From Pseudisothecium myosuroides (lineage: Eukaryota > Streptophyta > Bryopsida > Hypnales > Lembophyllaceae): 64,000 bases of DNA. The stretch is taken from positions 25,606,001 to 25,670,000 of the forward strand of contig OX637293.1 in NCBI GenBank assembly GCA_951799445.1, read 5' to 3'. The notes below the pieces were generated by a model. It ran no database searches and was not told the origin of the DNA. It saw nothing but the letters and a program-made list of their open reading frames with translations. Position numbers and translations under genes: made by a program. Of the stretch, positions 1-11,150 are shown one piece after another. Positions within the stretch are counted from its first letter, which is position 1, and each line of letters starts with the position of its first letter.

Positions 1-1435
1 TTGGGGCCTCTTGGTCCTTGAGGGAACAAAAGATGTCTGGTGCGTTGATGTCCCGTTGCAGTAATGGACATTTAACTCTGCTACATCTGCTTGAATTTTT
101 ATTTTTAAATAAAAATAAACTAATGAGACACTCCCAATTAGTCGCTACTGTACCCAAAGTTGACGTCCTTCCTGCGCCAGGTCTCGAATCAGACACAGGT
201 TCCTCTGCAATGCAGTCCACCACAACCATATCAGCAACGCAATCAAACCTCGAACCGAGCAGCCAATGCAGGATTTTGAAGCTCATGCTGCGGAGTCTCC
301 ATGTTTGAAAGGAGGAGGATTGGAACTCACCATGCTACCATTTCTTAATTGCACTTACAACCTGCAAACTGTAGAATTAGATTTAGAAGATATGCAACCA
401 ATGAGATTTAAGTCCATGTTCTTCTAAATCTCATTGGTTGCTTTGTACTCAACAAATACACCCATAGTGCATTGGTTCACATTTGTTCCTATTTGAGACA
501 ATACTAATTCAGTATTGTAAGTAATGTGTTACAATTTGTTGTAGTGAACATATATCACACGAAGATTGTGATATGCACCCATAGAATACACCTCATGCAA
601 TTCTCAATTTACATCATAGCCAACTCCACTTTGTTTGAGCAAATATGACATAGCCTAGTTTACTCTCCACTCAACAAAGACAACGCGTAGCTCATTGGTT
701 TCAATTTGTTGCTATGTTTTGTCCTTGGCTATGCTAAATTGAGTATTGCTTTCTGTGCTTTAGCAAGTCACAAACACATGTCACAAGTTCCCGCCACTCT
801 ACAACTCCATGCAACATTTATCTTCTACAAGTGGTTAGTAGCATTCTACATGTAATATTCAACCTATATCATTTCAAACTTGTGAAAAGCTCAAATGTGT
901 GCCTAGAGAGATCAAAGATTGTCAATTAGTCCAATGGATTGATCAAAATCTATACAAGTTAGTTTCAATTATTGTGTCTTGCACTAATGACATTAACTCT
1001 CACTAAACCTAGAATTATGGGGCAATTTTGAGAGGCACACTAATATTGTAGTTCAAGTTGAAAGCATGAAAGACCTGCTCATTTTGTTGCATTTGGTCAT
1101 TTTGGAAAGTAGTATTAGGAGTACTATGAGTATGTTGGCCATGCAACAAATTATACACAATAGTACTAAAGTTTTTTGCTTTCATCCTTAATAGAATTTT
1201 AGATAAATTCAATATACTGTGGTCCACACTATATTCATATTATCTCAAATATTGTGATTAATACCCATCTACTTTCATCCAATTTTCATCTAAATTTCGT
1301 TCCAAGGTTCACACCAATTAGATCACATTCATTCAAAATTATTCAAATTAGTATGAAGGGCTTTAGCACTATTTGAACTCTTGTACTGACCTATATAAAG
1401 GTTAGATTTAAAACAAGTGAAGAAATTTGGTCAAA
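1..1435. other. Intergenic, AT-rich, no gene seen
   Basis: No coding signal is convincing on either strand. The short open frames lack recognisable domains and plausible splice partners. The stretch contains the perfect hairpin listed separately at 394-441. It also contains two diverged copies of a block, near 447-520 and 672-745, sharing phrases such as CATTGGTT and AATTTGTT, which suggests an old tandem duplication of about 225 bp. Confidence 0.5.
394..441. repeat. Perfect 17-bp hairpin
   Basis: The arms GCAACCAATGAGATTTA (394-410) and TAAATCTCATTGGTTGC (425-441) are exact reverse complements around a 14-nt loop. No transposon ends or target duplication were identified. It could be a small fold-back element or a transcribed hairpin. 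Confidence 0.75.
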
Positions 1436-1439
1436 TTAA

Positions 1440-1582
1440 CCCTGGAAGGACGCAGTCCAAAAACTAGTCCGTGGATGCCTTTCAAGATTACCATAGAAAT
1501 GAAGAATGCACCTACTGGTTCAAGAATCAGATCATTTGCAACGAAATGCCTTTAGATGGTGATAGGTCTCATCATGTCAAGG
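1440..1582. mobile_element. Short TTAA-flanked element (family G, copy 1)
   Basis: This 143-bp block begins CCCTGGAAGGACGC just after a TTAA (1436-1439) and ends CATGTCAAGG just before another TTAA (1583-1586). A diverged direct copy follows at 1596-1743, and a third lies at 34590-34734. The ends match the CCC(Y)-AAGGAC pattern of the larger TTAA-flanked families in this window. It has no coding capacity. Confidence 0.6.
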
Positions 1583-1595
1583 TTAAATAATTTCA

Positions 1596-1743
1596 CCTTG
1601 AAAGGATGCTAAGACCAAAAAGAGGTCAATGGATGACTTTCCAAATCACTATAAAAATGAAGAATGCACCTATTGATCCAAAAATCAAATCATTTTCCAC
1701 AAAGTCACTTGGCGATAGGTCTTGTCTAAACCTATCGTCAAGG
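1596..1743. repeat. Family G, copy 2 (diverged)
   Basis: Direct diverged copy of the element at 1440-1582. It begins CTTGAAAGGATGC, shares AATGAAGAATGCACCTA in the middle, and ends ATCGTCAAGG. The flanking TTAA is degraded on the left and displaced on the right (TTGTTAA). The two copies lie in tandem just downstream (in the minus-strand sense) of the STIG1-like gene. Confidence 0.55.
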
Positions 1744-1927
1744 TTGTTAAGTAATTGAAGTCTTGTGATTGGTTTTGGGTGCGACTGATCTCTCCAAATC
1801 TGACATGCGATTTCAATTTCGGCACTTCCTTGATGAATCTGACCCTCTAGTAGTGACGATAATTGCATCGTCTGTAGCACGAGTAAGTTCCATGGGCATG
1901 AAGCAACTGACTGAGGATTCCATGCAC

Positions 1928-4257
1928 TTACCCTTGACAACTAGTTCCGGCAGCGCACACTACGTTGCACGCCCCGCAGTTGTTGCCGTCACTAGCAAAG
2001 TCGATCTTCGAGCAACCGCGCTCGTCAACCACCGAGCCATAGCAGTAGCTGAAGCCCTCCTCGCAAATCCCATAGCAGATCTCGCCTCCGCACACTGGCA
2101 CGGCGTTCGGAAACGAGGGGCAAACGAGCCCGCACCCGCCGCAGTTCAGTGGGTTGTAGACCACGATCGCCTCGCACCCGTCGGCCTGCACGCCGTTACA
2201 GTCGGAGGTGCCCGTGTAGCACCAGAACAAGCCGCACTTGCCTGCGCTGCACTGGGACACGCTGTTGGGGAACTGATCCTCCCTGCACAACGGACCCGCG
2301 GGGGGTGCATGTAACGAGCACTCGGTAAGCAAAATTAAGATATAGAGAGAGCCTCCGCAACACAAACCCTTAATTAGCTTAAAAAGACAGCAGAAGAGAA
2401 GACTAAAAACATGCAGTTACGCTACGAGAGGCACTGTGTCTATCTGTGCTAGATCTGTGTCTGACTTGGCTTTTAAGTATGGTCCCACTCACTATGTAGC
2501 TTTTGTCAATGCAAGCCTTCTCTCCTTTGTTACAGAGCCAGTGAATGCGTAATTCCAAACAGAACATTAATGTAAAGGGTCCCCTAGATCTCCTTCGGTC
2601 CAGAGCCAATGAATGCGTATTTCTGAATGAACATAATATAAATGCAAAGTCTCCTCAGTCTAGATCTCCTTTGTTCCAGAGGCAGCAAGTGCGTATTTCC
2701 AAACATTACGTCAATGCAAAGCCTTCTCTAGATCTTCTTTGGTCCAGAGCCACTGAACGTGTAATTCCAAACATAACATCAATTTTGTTACATTGGCGCG
2801 GGTGTCTCCAGCACAAAAATTGCGGCGCGAACCTGCACAAAGCTCCCTGAAAAACTAGGTCTACAGTAAATTTGACCTTCAAAGTCGCGTAGATACGTAC
2901 GTGCCCACGTCATGAATAATAGTCTGTATACAGTAACGAACTTGACATTACATTTTTTATGAATGACCGTTTTATTGCGTTGAGCAAACCGATCTATCTC
3001 GCACAACCTCTACCTTCATTTCCGTATCATCTGTCTTTTTGTGTGAGTGTAGATTCATCCCTTGAATCTACACTCACACGAACACTGATTTTGTACCATG
3101 AAAATCTTCGTCACGAAAATAGCAGTTGTGAAGGACATGATAATTGTGATGAGGAAAATGAATCAGTTTAAATAAGAAATGGGTTGTTGCCCACCTGCAA
3201 ATGGTGCCACATTGGCCACAGTTGGCAGGGTCAGACCCCGCTACAAAGGTTTCGCAGCCGTCGCTAGTCATGTTGTTGTTGCAGTCCTTCCAGCCTGAGT
3301 TGCATCGTGCGCTGCAGCGGCCGTTGACGCAAGTGGGGATGGCGTTCGCGCGCGCGGGGCATTTGGTGCCGCACTTGCCGCAGTTGAGCGGGGAGGTTTG
3401 GAGCTGCGAAGAGGTCGTGTCGCAGCCGTTGCTGCTCTGGCCGTCGCAGTCGTGGAAGTTTTTGGTGCAGCGGTAGTTGCAGCGACCGTTGCTGCATATG
3501 GGCGTGCTGTTAGGGCGCTTGGGGCACTTCACGCCGCAGCAGCCGCAGTTCTTCACGTCCGTCTTCGTGGATGTCAGGCAAGGCTTTCGGGGGTTCTTGC
3601 CGCAGGTTTCGAACCCGGAAGGACAGCCTGCGTCAACATTACCTGACCATCCAAACATTCACGCACAGGATTGAAACAAAAATCATGTACTAGAATCCTC
3701 CATATTCTGGGCCACGAGAATAAGGATGAAGCGCAAAGGAACAGCAATAAAGGTAAGAATTCACCAAGGTCACGAAAACAATAGATGGGCTCAAAGCATC
3801 CTACACTGAAATCAGAAACGACATCTACCGGGAAGTCTTAAGAATGCAGAATTGTGTGATCGTTGCCATTATTATTCTGGAACTGCATTAGCAATAATTT
3901 GTTTCAGCGCATTCTGTACCAATCTCATCAGAAGTCCTACGTCAATCCAAGCACCTATACCCATTTGTAAATACTACTACTCTGGCTCCCCGTAACATTC
4001 CTCTGTGAGCTTACAGATTTCAAGCCCGTTCTCAAGGAAGAATGGACACAAACGGAACTAATGTTACCCAAAACAAGGTCGATTGCAGCGTAGCTAGAAA
4101 TGCAAAGACGGTATATTTGATCGAACATCCATTCATTGTGACACTGCAATGCCAGGCGCACAGAAATACGCAAGAAATTCTCACCAGTTTGGAGAGAACA
4201 GATCACAATCAAGACGGAGATTGCAACAAATGTTGCCGAATGCCAGTTGAGCCCCAT
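1928..4257 (-). CDS. STIG1-like secreted cysteine-rich protein, three exons
   Basis: Proposed join on the minus strand: exon 1 4257-4185, exon 2 3642-3195, exon 3 2282-1928 (876 nt, 291 aa). Exon 1 encodes a hydrophobic signal peptide (MGLNWHSATFVAISVLIVIC) and ends ACTG|GTGAGA. Exon 2 follows a CAG acceptor and ends TGCAG|GTGGGC. Exon 3 follows TTGTGCAG. Phases 1 and 2 join without a frame break. The mature protein is built from repeated cysteine modules of the Stig1 type: CG-x-C-G-x3-C, then C-x2-G-x-C, then dC-x-G, then GC-E/D. The second join recreates one module across the exon border (CGTIC-R-EDQFPNSVSQC), which strongly supports the gene model. Family knowledge: STIG1 proteins are small extracellular proteins; the angiosperm pistil member acts in pollen-tube signalling, while multi-repeat forms in non-seed plants have no settled role. 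The terminal TAA sits inside a perfect donor (G|GTAAGT), so a further exon below 1928 is possible. Exons are clearly GC-richer than the introns. Confidence 0.82.
2505..2790. repeat. Minisatellite of four ~70-77 bp units in a STIG1-like intron
   Basis: Four imperfect units start near 2529, 2599, 2676 and 2742. Each has CCAGAGCCA(N)TGAATGCG, then a TTCCAAACA-like phrase, then AATGCAAAG, then CTAGATCTCCTTTG. The array lies entirely within the second intron of the minus-strand STIG1-like gene and explains the repetitive short open frames there. Confidence 0.75.
3041..3079. repeat. Perfect 17-bp hairpin with 5-nt loop in an intron
   Basis: GTGTGAGTGTAGATTCA (3041-3057) pairs exactly with TGAATCTACACTCACAC (3063-3079). 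It lies about 115 nt inside the second intron of the STIG1-like gene, close to the donor, so the nascent RNA would form a tight stem. Confidence 0.8.
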
Positions 4258-4551
4258 TCTGTGTCGATCTCTTCAATTCCTGCCCAACGGTGCGCAGGTT
4301 GCAGATTTGTGAGTCAAGCATACACTGATGAAGCATGAATATGTACATATGTTATACACCAATATTTGTGGAGCATTCAGTGAAGTTGATCGATGGAACG
4401 GTGAATGTCCTGCATCCTGTACGATACGTACTGTAGGCTGCGTGGGAGATTGAATTGAGTTTGGGGTGATAGCAAAAGTCTGCTAGTGTGTCGCCTATTT
4501 AGGGCGCTGATTTTTAGGAGGAGGAAATAGTTAGTGCCGAGCTTCTGACGA

Positions 4552-4703
4552 TACATAACGTGTGTTGATGTTGCCTCGGTTCTACAGTGATGGTGTGCCT
4601 CTACATCCTCCACCTGTCTAATTTATCAGTAGCTACTGATGAAGCATTGTTGGGGTGTGGAATATACCACACCATCACTCTAGAGCTACTGAATGTTATG
4701 TGC
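4552..4703 (+). mobile_element. Small TIR element (family D, copy 1)
   Basis: The inner inverted ends CTACAGTGATGGTGTG (4582-4597) and CACACCATCACTCTAG (4668-4683) match at 15 of 16 positions. An inverted copy at 8350-8515 shows that homology reaches outward to GCTACTGAATGTTATGT on both sides. Copy 1 has lost about a dozen bases of its left outer end (ACATAAC joined directly to GTGTTGATG). Non-coding MITE-sized element; class not determined. Confidence 0.6.
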
Positions 4704-4930
4704 TCACTCACCAAGTGTTCAACAAAAATGGACCAGGTTTTTTCCATTGGTCACCAGTTGCTTTCTCTCAATCACAACATAGTACCGGTTTATTTCCTCC
4801 AATATCAATTTCTCACCGGCCAATTTCCTCCAAACTGAAATTGGCACCGGTTAAATTGCTAGATTCTTACGGAGTATAATGTAACCAAAAAAAATTCCAA
4901 ACTAAAAATACTAATTAATATTGCATATTT

Positions 4931-5627
4931 GGATGATTGCACAAAATACCTCTAAGTACTATTTTTTGTCACACATTGAGTGTTGATTTGTTTTTCGGCC
5001 ATAATTTTTGCGTTTAGGCTTCAAATGACTCAAAATTCACAGGCAAAGTATTCATGACCATTATATGCCTAGTCGACTTTTTTGGAATTTAAAAAAATGT
5101 TTTATTGCCCAAAAATAGCCTCTCATTTTATGTCACACTTGCTAATTTGGGATTTAGTAGTACCCAAAGAAACGAATTTGGAGCTAAAATTTGGAAGGGA
5201 TGGTCTTATAGTACTCTTTTATTTACTATTCAAAAGATTTCTAAAAATAGTTAATTATATTTTTAGTAGAAGTCTACGAAGTGCGCCTCTTTCTACTTGC
5301 ATTTCAAAACATGTAAAAAATTATTTTGCTGGATTTTTTGGTGAATGACCATCTCCATAGAATTGCTACAAATGGCCAAAATTTATTTATTTATTTATTT
5401 TATTTCCTATTTTTTCCTAATTAAAACATCAAAATATGTATTTTCTTGAGATTTGGCACTTTTTAGTTCTCTTACTTAGAGAAGTTTTCTATCATTTTCC
5501 TTTGGTGGTTACCTTCATCTTATGGGGGTATGCATTGGCTAGATTTTTTTAAATGAATAAAAATTGTGTTTTTTAATTTTAAAGTACTCTAGGAAAAAAA
5601 ACATGAATATAATAAAATGCAATCATT
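4931..5627 (+). mobile_element. TIR element of the GGGTGAATGCAAG family (family F, diverged copy 1)
   Basis: Begins GGATGATTGCACAAAATACC and ends TGCAATCATT. The interior shares GGCCATAATTTTTGCGTTT, CAAATGACTCAAAATT and CATGACCATTATATGCC with the better preserved copy at 52327-53057. It is non-coding; the open frame across 5082-5348 is decayed element sequence. Confidence 0.6.
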
Positions 5628-6415
5628 AGAAGGGATTTGGGGCCAAGAAAGGGCCGTTTCAGGCCCGTTCCCCAATCTATCCCCATGCTGTGAATAGTGT
5701 TATGGGCTGTCCGAAAATATATTTTCAAAAAAATAAATAAATAAATAAATAAATAAATTTTAAACCAAATTTCATTTTTCTATTTTATTTTATTTTTATT
5801 TTATTTTTTATAAATCTGATGTGGCCGAGTCCCGACCATGTCACCTTGCTGCGGTGGCGCAGTTTCAACAGTCAAGAACTATTCACAACTTGTGGAGAAC
5901 TCATGGGAACTCACGGCCCTTTAGAGGGCCCAAATTCTCTCTAATGCAAATCAAGAAGTGTTTTGTGCAATCACCCCCTTGGCAAAAGTTGAATTTGGCA
6001 TATTGTAGCCCTTCACCATTTGAAGGCCAAGGATCCTTCCAACCCATCTAAGGTGGAGTTGCAAATAGTGATGAATAGTTTGTATGAAATCAAAGGAATT
6101 TAGAAATAAAAATTTTCACCTTCTTCAAATGGTTCTTTGTTGCCTAGGCTATAAGGTACCACTTAAGATTGGTATATACATGCTTATAGGGTACATACTT
6201 ATGGACATTGGAACATAGTGTGCAACTAACCTTATCTAACCCTTGAAGGAAAAAAGATTCATTATTTGAAAATGACCAATTTAACTCATCATAATTTGAA
6301 AGTATAATTCAATTGAGGCCATATTCATATCAATGGAATCAATGAAAAACATTGTATGTGTAGCCATTGACTTCTTGATTTGGTTTTCAAGGGGCTAGAG
6401 GTTCAAATTGAGATT
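5628..6415. other. Intergenic with simple repeats
   Basis: Contains an (AAAT)n run around 5728-5757 and a TTTTA-rich stretch at 5770-5812. A short less AT-rich patch follows (5820-6050) with no recognisable product. I see no gene. Confidence 0.5.
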
Positions 6416-6419
6416 TTAA

Positions 6420-7539
6420 CCCCTAAACCCCCAAAGTCCCTTTGGAGGACGATTGGGGTTTTGGGCAAGCTTGTGTGACCTAAAATTTTGACCTGATTTT
6501 TTGAAACTTTTTTTGAAGATAGAAAATCAAATTAGCTTTTCAAAAATTATAATTTTTTATAATCAGTGTCCGGGAGCAAAAGTTTTGTCATCCCAAGTCT
6601 TAAAAGCAGTTCGCCGGGCATAACAGAACAAAAACCAAAAAAATGAATTTTTTTAAACTTTTAATTTGCTCATGAAAGATTATGTTTTTGTCTACGTCTA
6701 AAGCTTTGATTCATTCTATTTGGACTAAAAATGAGAGAAGTTATGGACAATCTTGTTTTCTGGGCAATCCAAGCCTCTTTTTCAAAAAAAAACTTATGAA
6801 ATTCATTATTGAATGCAAATCTCAAAATTTTGCAATTTTTTTATTTTTAAAGTGTCAAGTTTGTTTGCAAAAACAATCCCATTGTTGGGATTATGGGCAA
6901 TTTCATTAAAATGGCGGTATTCCAAGTGCCACTTTGATAGTGTGCCATTTTCACCATCTAGGACAGGTATAGATTTTAGAATGGCCACTTTGAACCATCT
7001 TAGAGAGTATAGATTTAAAATGGCTATTCTAAATTGTTTTCATGCCATTTTAAAATAATATTGCCATTTTAATGAAATTGCCATGATTATGGTTTTTCAA
7101 TTTCATCTTAGAGCTATTAACAATTTAGTGTTTTGTTCAATCTCAAACCTACTTCTACTTAATAAATTTTTTATATGTGAAAATAAAGTTTTGATATACT
7201 AAATTTTTTTTCCTAAACTCTCAATTCAAATGTTCAACATAAAAAAATTTAACTTTATGGTGTGTAGTGCAAAAAAATTCCACAAATGGCGGTCAAAGTC
7301 ATCTAAAATTGCAAACCCGAGTTCAAAAAACTTCTTTTTCCAACTTCAAATGCTAATATCTTTCAATCCATACAATCAAACTTCTTGAAAGTTTTACCAC
7401 ATGATTTGAGACAATTGAAGTACAAGATCCTACCGTTAAATTATAAAAAAAAAAGCTTTTTTTGGTTTCTTGAGTGATCATAGCAGAAATGGCAGTTTTT
7501 AGTGCTTTCAGAGTTAGAAAATGCCTGGGGATTTAGGGG
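6420..7539 (+). mobile_element. TTAA-flanked element (family A, copy 1)
   Basis: A 1120-bp block between TTAA 6416-6419 and TTAA 7540-7543. It begins CCCCTAAACCCCCAAAG and ends GGGGATTTAGGGG. The 3' part is homologous to the copies at 22726, 38622 and 51065: CAAATGCTAATATCTT, then a 'cacat...tcaaac' phrase, then AGAAATGGCAGTTTT, then the GGGG end. It carries a nested MITE at 6896-7082, which accounts for its greater length. No transposase is encoded. Confidence 0.75.
6896..7082. mobile_element. MITE with GGCAATTTCATTAAAATGGC ends (family H, copy 1), nested
   Basis: GGCAATTTCATTAAAATGGC (6896-6915) is an exact 20-bp inverted match to 7063-7082. GATTATGG occurs at 6889-6896 and again at 7085-7092, consistent with an 8-bp hAT-like target duplication, although the boundary overlaps the TIR. 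It is inserted inside the TTAA element 6420-7539. A second family member lies at 41854-42165. Confidence 0.78.
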
Positions 7540-7543
7540 TTAA

Positions 7544-8349
7544 ATAGGATTTCTACAAGAGCTCAAACACATTGTCACAACATGAATTGAATGCATTACT
7601 AAAGTCGCAAATCAAAGCCATAGAATTGCACAAGCATTTTCAGTATGCATTTATCCTATTACTTAAATTCCTTAGAACCACATAAATTGTTGACCCCCCT
7701 AATTTGATACCCTATCCCACAAGGCTAATATCCAGGTATGACCCTTGCCTTGCTTGGATATTAGCTACTGAATATTTTTCCATAGCAGCTAAATCCCTCC
7801 AAGTGTTGAAAGGAATCAGGTAAGATGTCTTCTAATTGGGGGGGGGCACTAATTGATTTCCAACCCTACCAATTTCCTTCTAGTTTTGCATCCTTTGCTT
7901 TCAAAATGCAATTGGTTTCTTTTCCACTTCCACTAACTAATTTTGAAGTAGTTGTTGGTTTTTTCCCATTATTGTCACTCACTTCAACAACTTACAAATT
8001 ACAACAAGTTTAGATACATCTAACTTACTGTGACAACTTTTGGAGTTTTGTGTTTTGTAACTCTGGCAAATAATGTAAATTTCACAACTTAAAATACTGC
8101 AAAGTGTTTCTTTTGGGATGTCAGCTTGCCATTAGCCTCAAGCCACTGAATTTTTTTGTTTTCTTGGTGGAAGCGCAACATACACCTTAGACATGCAATC
8201 AAGTTAGAAAAATTGTCCATTTTGATCATTCATCCATCACTCATTTACAATGTTATCTAAAAATGATAAACTTCAACCTGATATTGGCAAACCTCATATT
8301 TCTTAGAGATGATTTTGGCAATTTCATCCATTTTTTTTCCCTTTTGAGA
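7544..8349. other. Intergenic, no gene seen
   Basis: AT-rich sequence with an 8-nt G run near 7840. No coding, RNA-gene or transposon signature was recognised. Confidence 0.45.
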
Positions 8350-8515
8350 GTAATATAACATTCAATAGCTCTACAGTGATGGTGTGGTATATTCCACACC
8401 CCAATAGTGTTTCATCAGTAGCTATTGATGAATTAGACAAGTGGAGGATGTAGAGGCACACCATCACTGTAGAACCAAGGCAACATCAACACATGCTACT
8501 GAATGTTATGTAGGG
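8350..8515 (-). mobile_element. Small TIR element (family D, copy 2, inverted relative to copy 1)
   Basis: The inner ends CTACAGTGATGGTGTG (8371-8386) and CACACCATCACTGTAG (8457-8472) are perfectly inverted. The outer ends, TAACATTCAATAGC on the left and GCTACTGAATGTTA on the right, extend the inverted repeat. This is the more complete copy; the one at 4552-4703 lacks part of one outer end. Confidence 0.68.
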
Positions 8516-9149
8516 GAGGCAATCCATTCTTGATCACACACACCTCCATTATGGCAACGCACCCTGCTCTGTTTCCATGAACTTCCAGAGGAATAAATGA
8601 CCGATATGGACGGTCACTAATTGGTCAACAGTTCACCATCACACAAATTAAGCATTGTCCATTTTGTTTCCAGCTTTTGGTCAAAATTGGAGACACCATT
8701 TCACCAGAATGGAAAGAACTTGGTCTATTGTTCAGAAATTCATGATAATTCCATTTTGCGATACAAAAATCTAGAAAATTATGGAAAGCCTCCTCTGTCT
8801 ATTTCTACACACTGATAAATTGACCCACTGAAGAACCGCACCCTCCAGATACATGGAATGCTTATGTGATCGGAAATGGGTTGCCTCCCCTAATGGAAGC
8901 CAACTTAAAATTAAATCAAGTAAGATTATCTGCCAAGAAAAATTTCACTGCGCAAACCCAACTGTGGAAGTTGTGACTGGAGCACCGACTTGAGTTCACC
9001 AAGTGCACCGGCTGGAGGTCAGCGTTGACTTTCAGACATCCCAGCTGGATTACAGGAGGCCAAGTCAACCCCCTAGTGGTATTCCAGTGGTTTCGTGAAA
9101 TGTAGCAATTATTCAACACGGTTCGGTTTGTAACAGTTTTTTTCTTTTG
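8516..9149. other. Intergenic, no gene seen
   Basis: Slightly less AT-rich than its surroundings. The longest open frame here (minus strand, 8916-9362) shows no domain and overlaps a dispersed repeat, so I do not call it a gene. Confidence 0.4.
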
Positions 9150-9470
9150 GTTTTTGGACCAATGGTTATATGGCCTTTCTTTCAAGAAGGTTTTGAATTT
9201 CTTGGCTTCTTCATTACGGAGGCCAATTTTGAGTATACAATTTTGAATACGTAATGTTTGTATGTAATTACTGGCTTTGCATGAAGGATGAAATGAGGTT
9301 TTGGAGACATTGTGGTAGTGGTGTGTGGGGCCTTGATTACGATTTGACATCTTTATACACATTTACCTTCTTTTTTTCTTGTAAGCTTGAAGCTACCCAT
9401 TTTTTGAGGCAATTGGGTATTAAATTGCCTAAAAAGAAAACACTAGTTTGTATAGCCTGAGTCGTAGAAG
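9150..9470 (+). repeat. Dispersed repeat (family I, copy 1)
   Basis: Segments such as ACACATTTACCTTC, AGCTTGAAGCTACCC and AATTGCCTAAAAAGAAAACA recur in reverse complement at about 40560-40690. The phrase AATGGTTATATGG followed by CTTTCTTTCAAG recurs in direct orientation near 40306-40340. The nature of the element is unknown. Confidence 0.45.
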
Positions 9471-10654
9471 ATGTCTAGGTGCTTACTAGATTTTACGGCT
9501 TGACTTTAAAGGCTCTAGAGTCTTGGTTGAATGAGTGTGGAAGTTTGAATAGGAACATCATTCTACCAACGTTTGAGAAAAACAGTGGTTAATACAAAGT
9601 TAGCTGGTGAAAATGAGAAAATAGTCGGTTGGATTTTTAAAACACCAAAGAAAAGTTCAATAACTCTAAAAACTTTCTATTTATAATAAAAATATAGAAA
9701 ATAATTTCAATGAATACTTGAAAAAACAATCGAATATGGAAATTGAAAAAATATAGATGGTAAAGTTTTAAAATATTCTCAAACATTGGTCACCACAAAC
9801 CTAGCCTTCTTTGTGTCTATTGTCATGAACTAATAATGTTAATCCTTTAACGCATCAATCCTATTTTTGAATGTTTGCACATTTTTGTTTACAATTTTGC
9901 ACAAATATATTATATACCTCATTTTCATTGAATTGATATAAATAAAAGTTATCTCTCAAAGATTCTAACATTTTCGTGGATGAATGAAAAGTTAATTTTA
10001 CGAGACATTGTTTAGAAGCCCTCTCTTCATCATCTAAAATATGGATTTTGAAATGCTTGAACTACATAAAAATTTATAGAAGACTTGATTTAGAGTCAAA
10101 ATTTATAGAGGACCCTATTGACAGAAGCAATTGTGCTCCAAGAGGCTCTATCCCTTTAGTACTATAGTGTTGGCTCAAATAAAATCTAGATTGACTCAAA
10201 CTAAGCTTCTTATCATGTACAAAATCTTCTGTCAATGCAAAGAGTCTTCAAAGCAAATGTTTTAGTGCATTCCTTGAAGTTTTTTCAAATTTTGCAATCA
10301 ACTCTTATATAGAGAGAGAAGTGAATCCTTGTTTCATAAGTGGAAGCATGTGTTTATTACAAGTTTCAACAACATTGATACAAATTGTCATTCCCCAAAG
10401 CAATTTTTGATTTGAAGTGCCGGTGCAAACAAGAATTTGGTATAAATTAACAACATCCTATATTGTTTTGAGTGACATTCAAACGCTAGAAAGTTGTGCA
10501 TAGGAATTTGTGGGCAAAAACACCACTCCATAGAGTGGAAACTACAACTATAAAAAAACAAAATCATTACACCAAGTAATTTAATGCAAATCCTAATTGC
10601 TCCAAGCCCAATGGCAACCTTTAATTCTTCAACAACTTGTACCACGTTGCATTC
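9471..10654. other. Intergenic, no gene seen
   Basis: AT-rich, with only short unsupported open frames on both strands. No domain, repeat or RNA gene was recognised. Confidence 0.45.
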
Positions 10655-11150
10655 TCATGTCATTACTGAAAATTATAAAGAGTTGGCATGACAATTTTGG
10701 TGTGGAATTGAAATTGAAAGGGTTGGAATTGGGCTTGGCCAATTTAGAAATTTAGTAAGCACCCTTAGGCATTTGGTTTCTATACATGACAACAAATTCA
10801 TTATTCTACAAGCTTAAGGGATGCTTTTGGATTACCATTGCAACGTATAGGGAGATTCACATTATAAATCCAAATGGACAAGAATAGTTGTTCGTAGGAA
10901 GAACAACAACAAGCCGTACATGTTTTTTGCTTTAACCACCAATAGTTTGTCATTTTATTCTCAAAAATGAATCGACCAAAATACATGTGAAAACTCTTTG
11001 GTTTGACTTTCTATTAAAACTAAAAATTATGAATAAGTCCAATCACTCTAAATATATGCAACAACCAAAGAGATGACAATGGGTCATCCTACCTCAAAGG
11101 CAATTTGTCATTAATCGCAAGCTGATAATCTTTGCTACATCTATGTTTTC
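10655..11150 (+). repeat. Long inverted repeat arm (family E, copy 1)
   Basis: About 490 bp that recur in reverse complement at 14640-15130. Shared phrases are GTTGGAATTGGG, ACAAGCTT(A/G)AGG, GGATTACCATTGCAA and GGGTCATCCTACCT. The arms are moderately diverged and enclose about 3.5 kb. Either this is one large TIR element with very long ends or two independent opposite insertions of the same repeat. A third copy (23655-23890) favours a dispersed family. Confidence 0.6.

Noticed and set aside
3201..3674. Plus-strand frames opposite the STIG1-like exon
   Set aside because: Shadows of the minus-strand cysteine-rich exon, which has the domain pattern, signal peptide and matching splice sites.
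6416..6436. Interstitial telomere repeat (CCCTAAA-like)
   Set aside because: CCCCTAAACCCCC is a single occurrence at the end of a TTAA-flanked element and fits that element's terminal consensus. There is no tandem CCCTAAA array.
8916..9362. 148-codon minus-strand gene
   Set aside because: No domain, biased composition, and the frame overlaps a dispersed repeat with an inverted copy at 40.3-40.7 kb.
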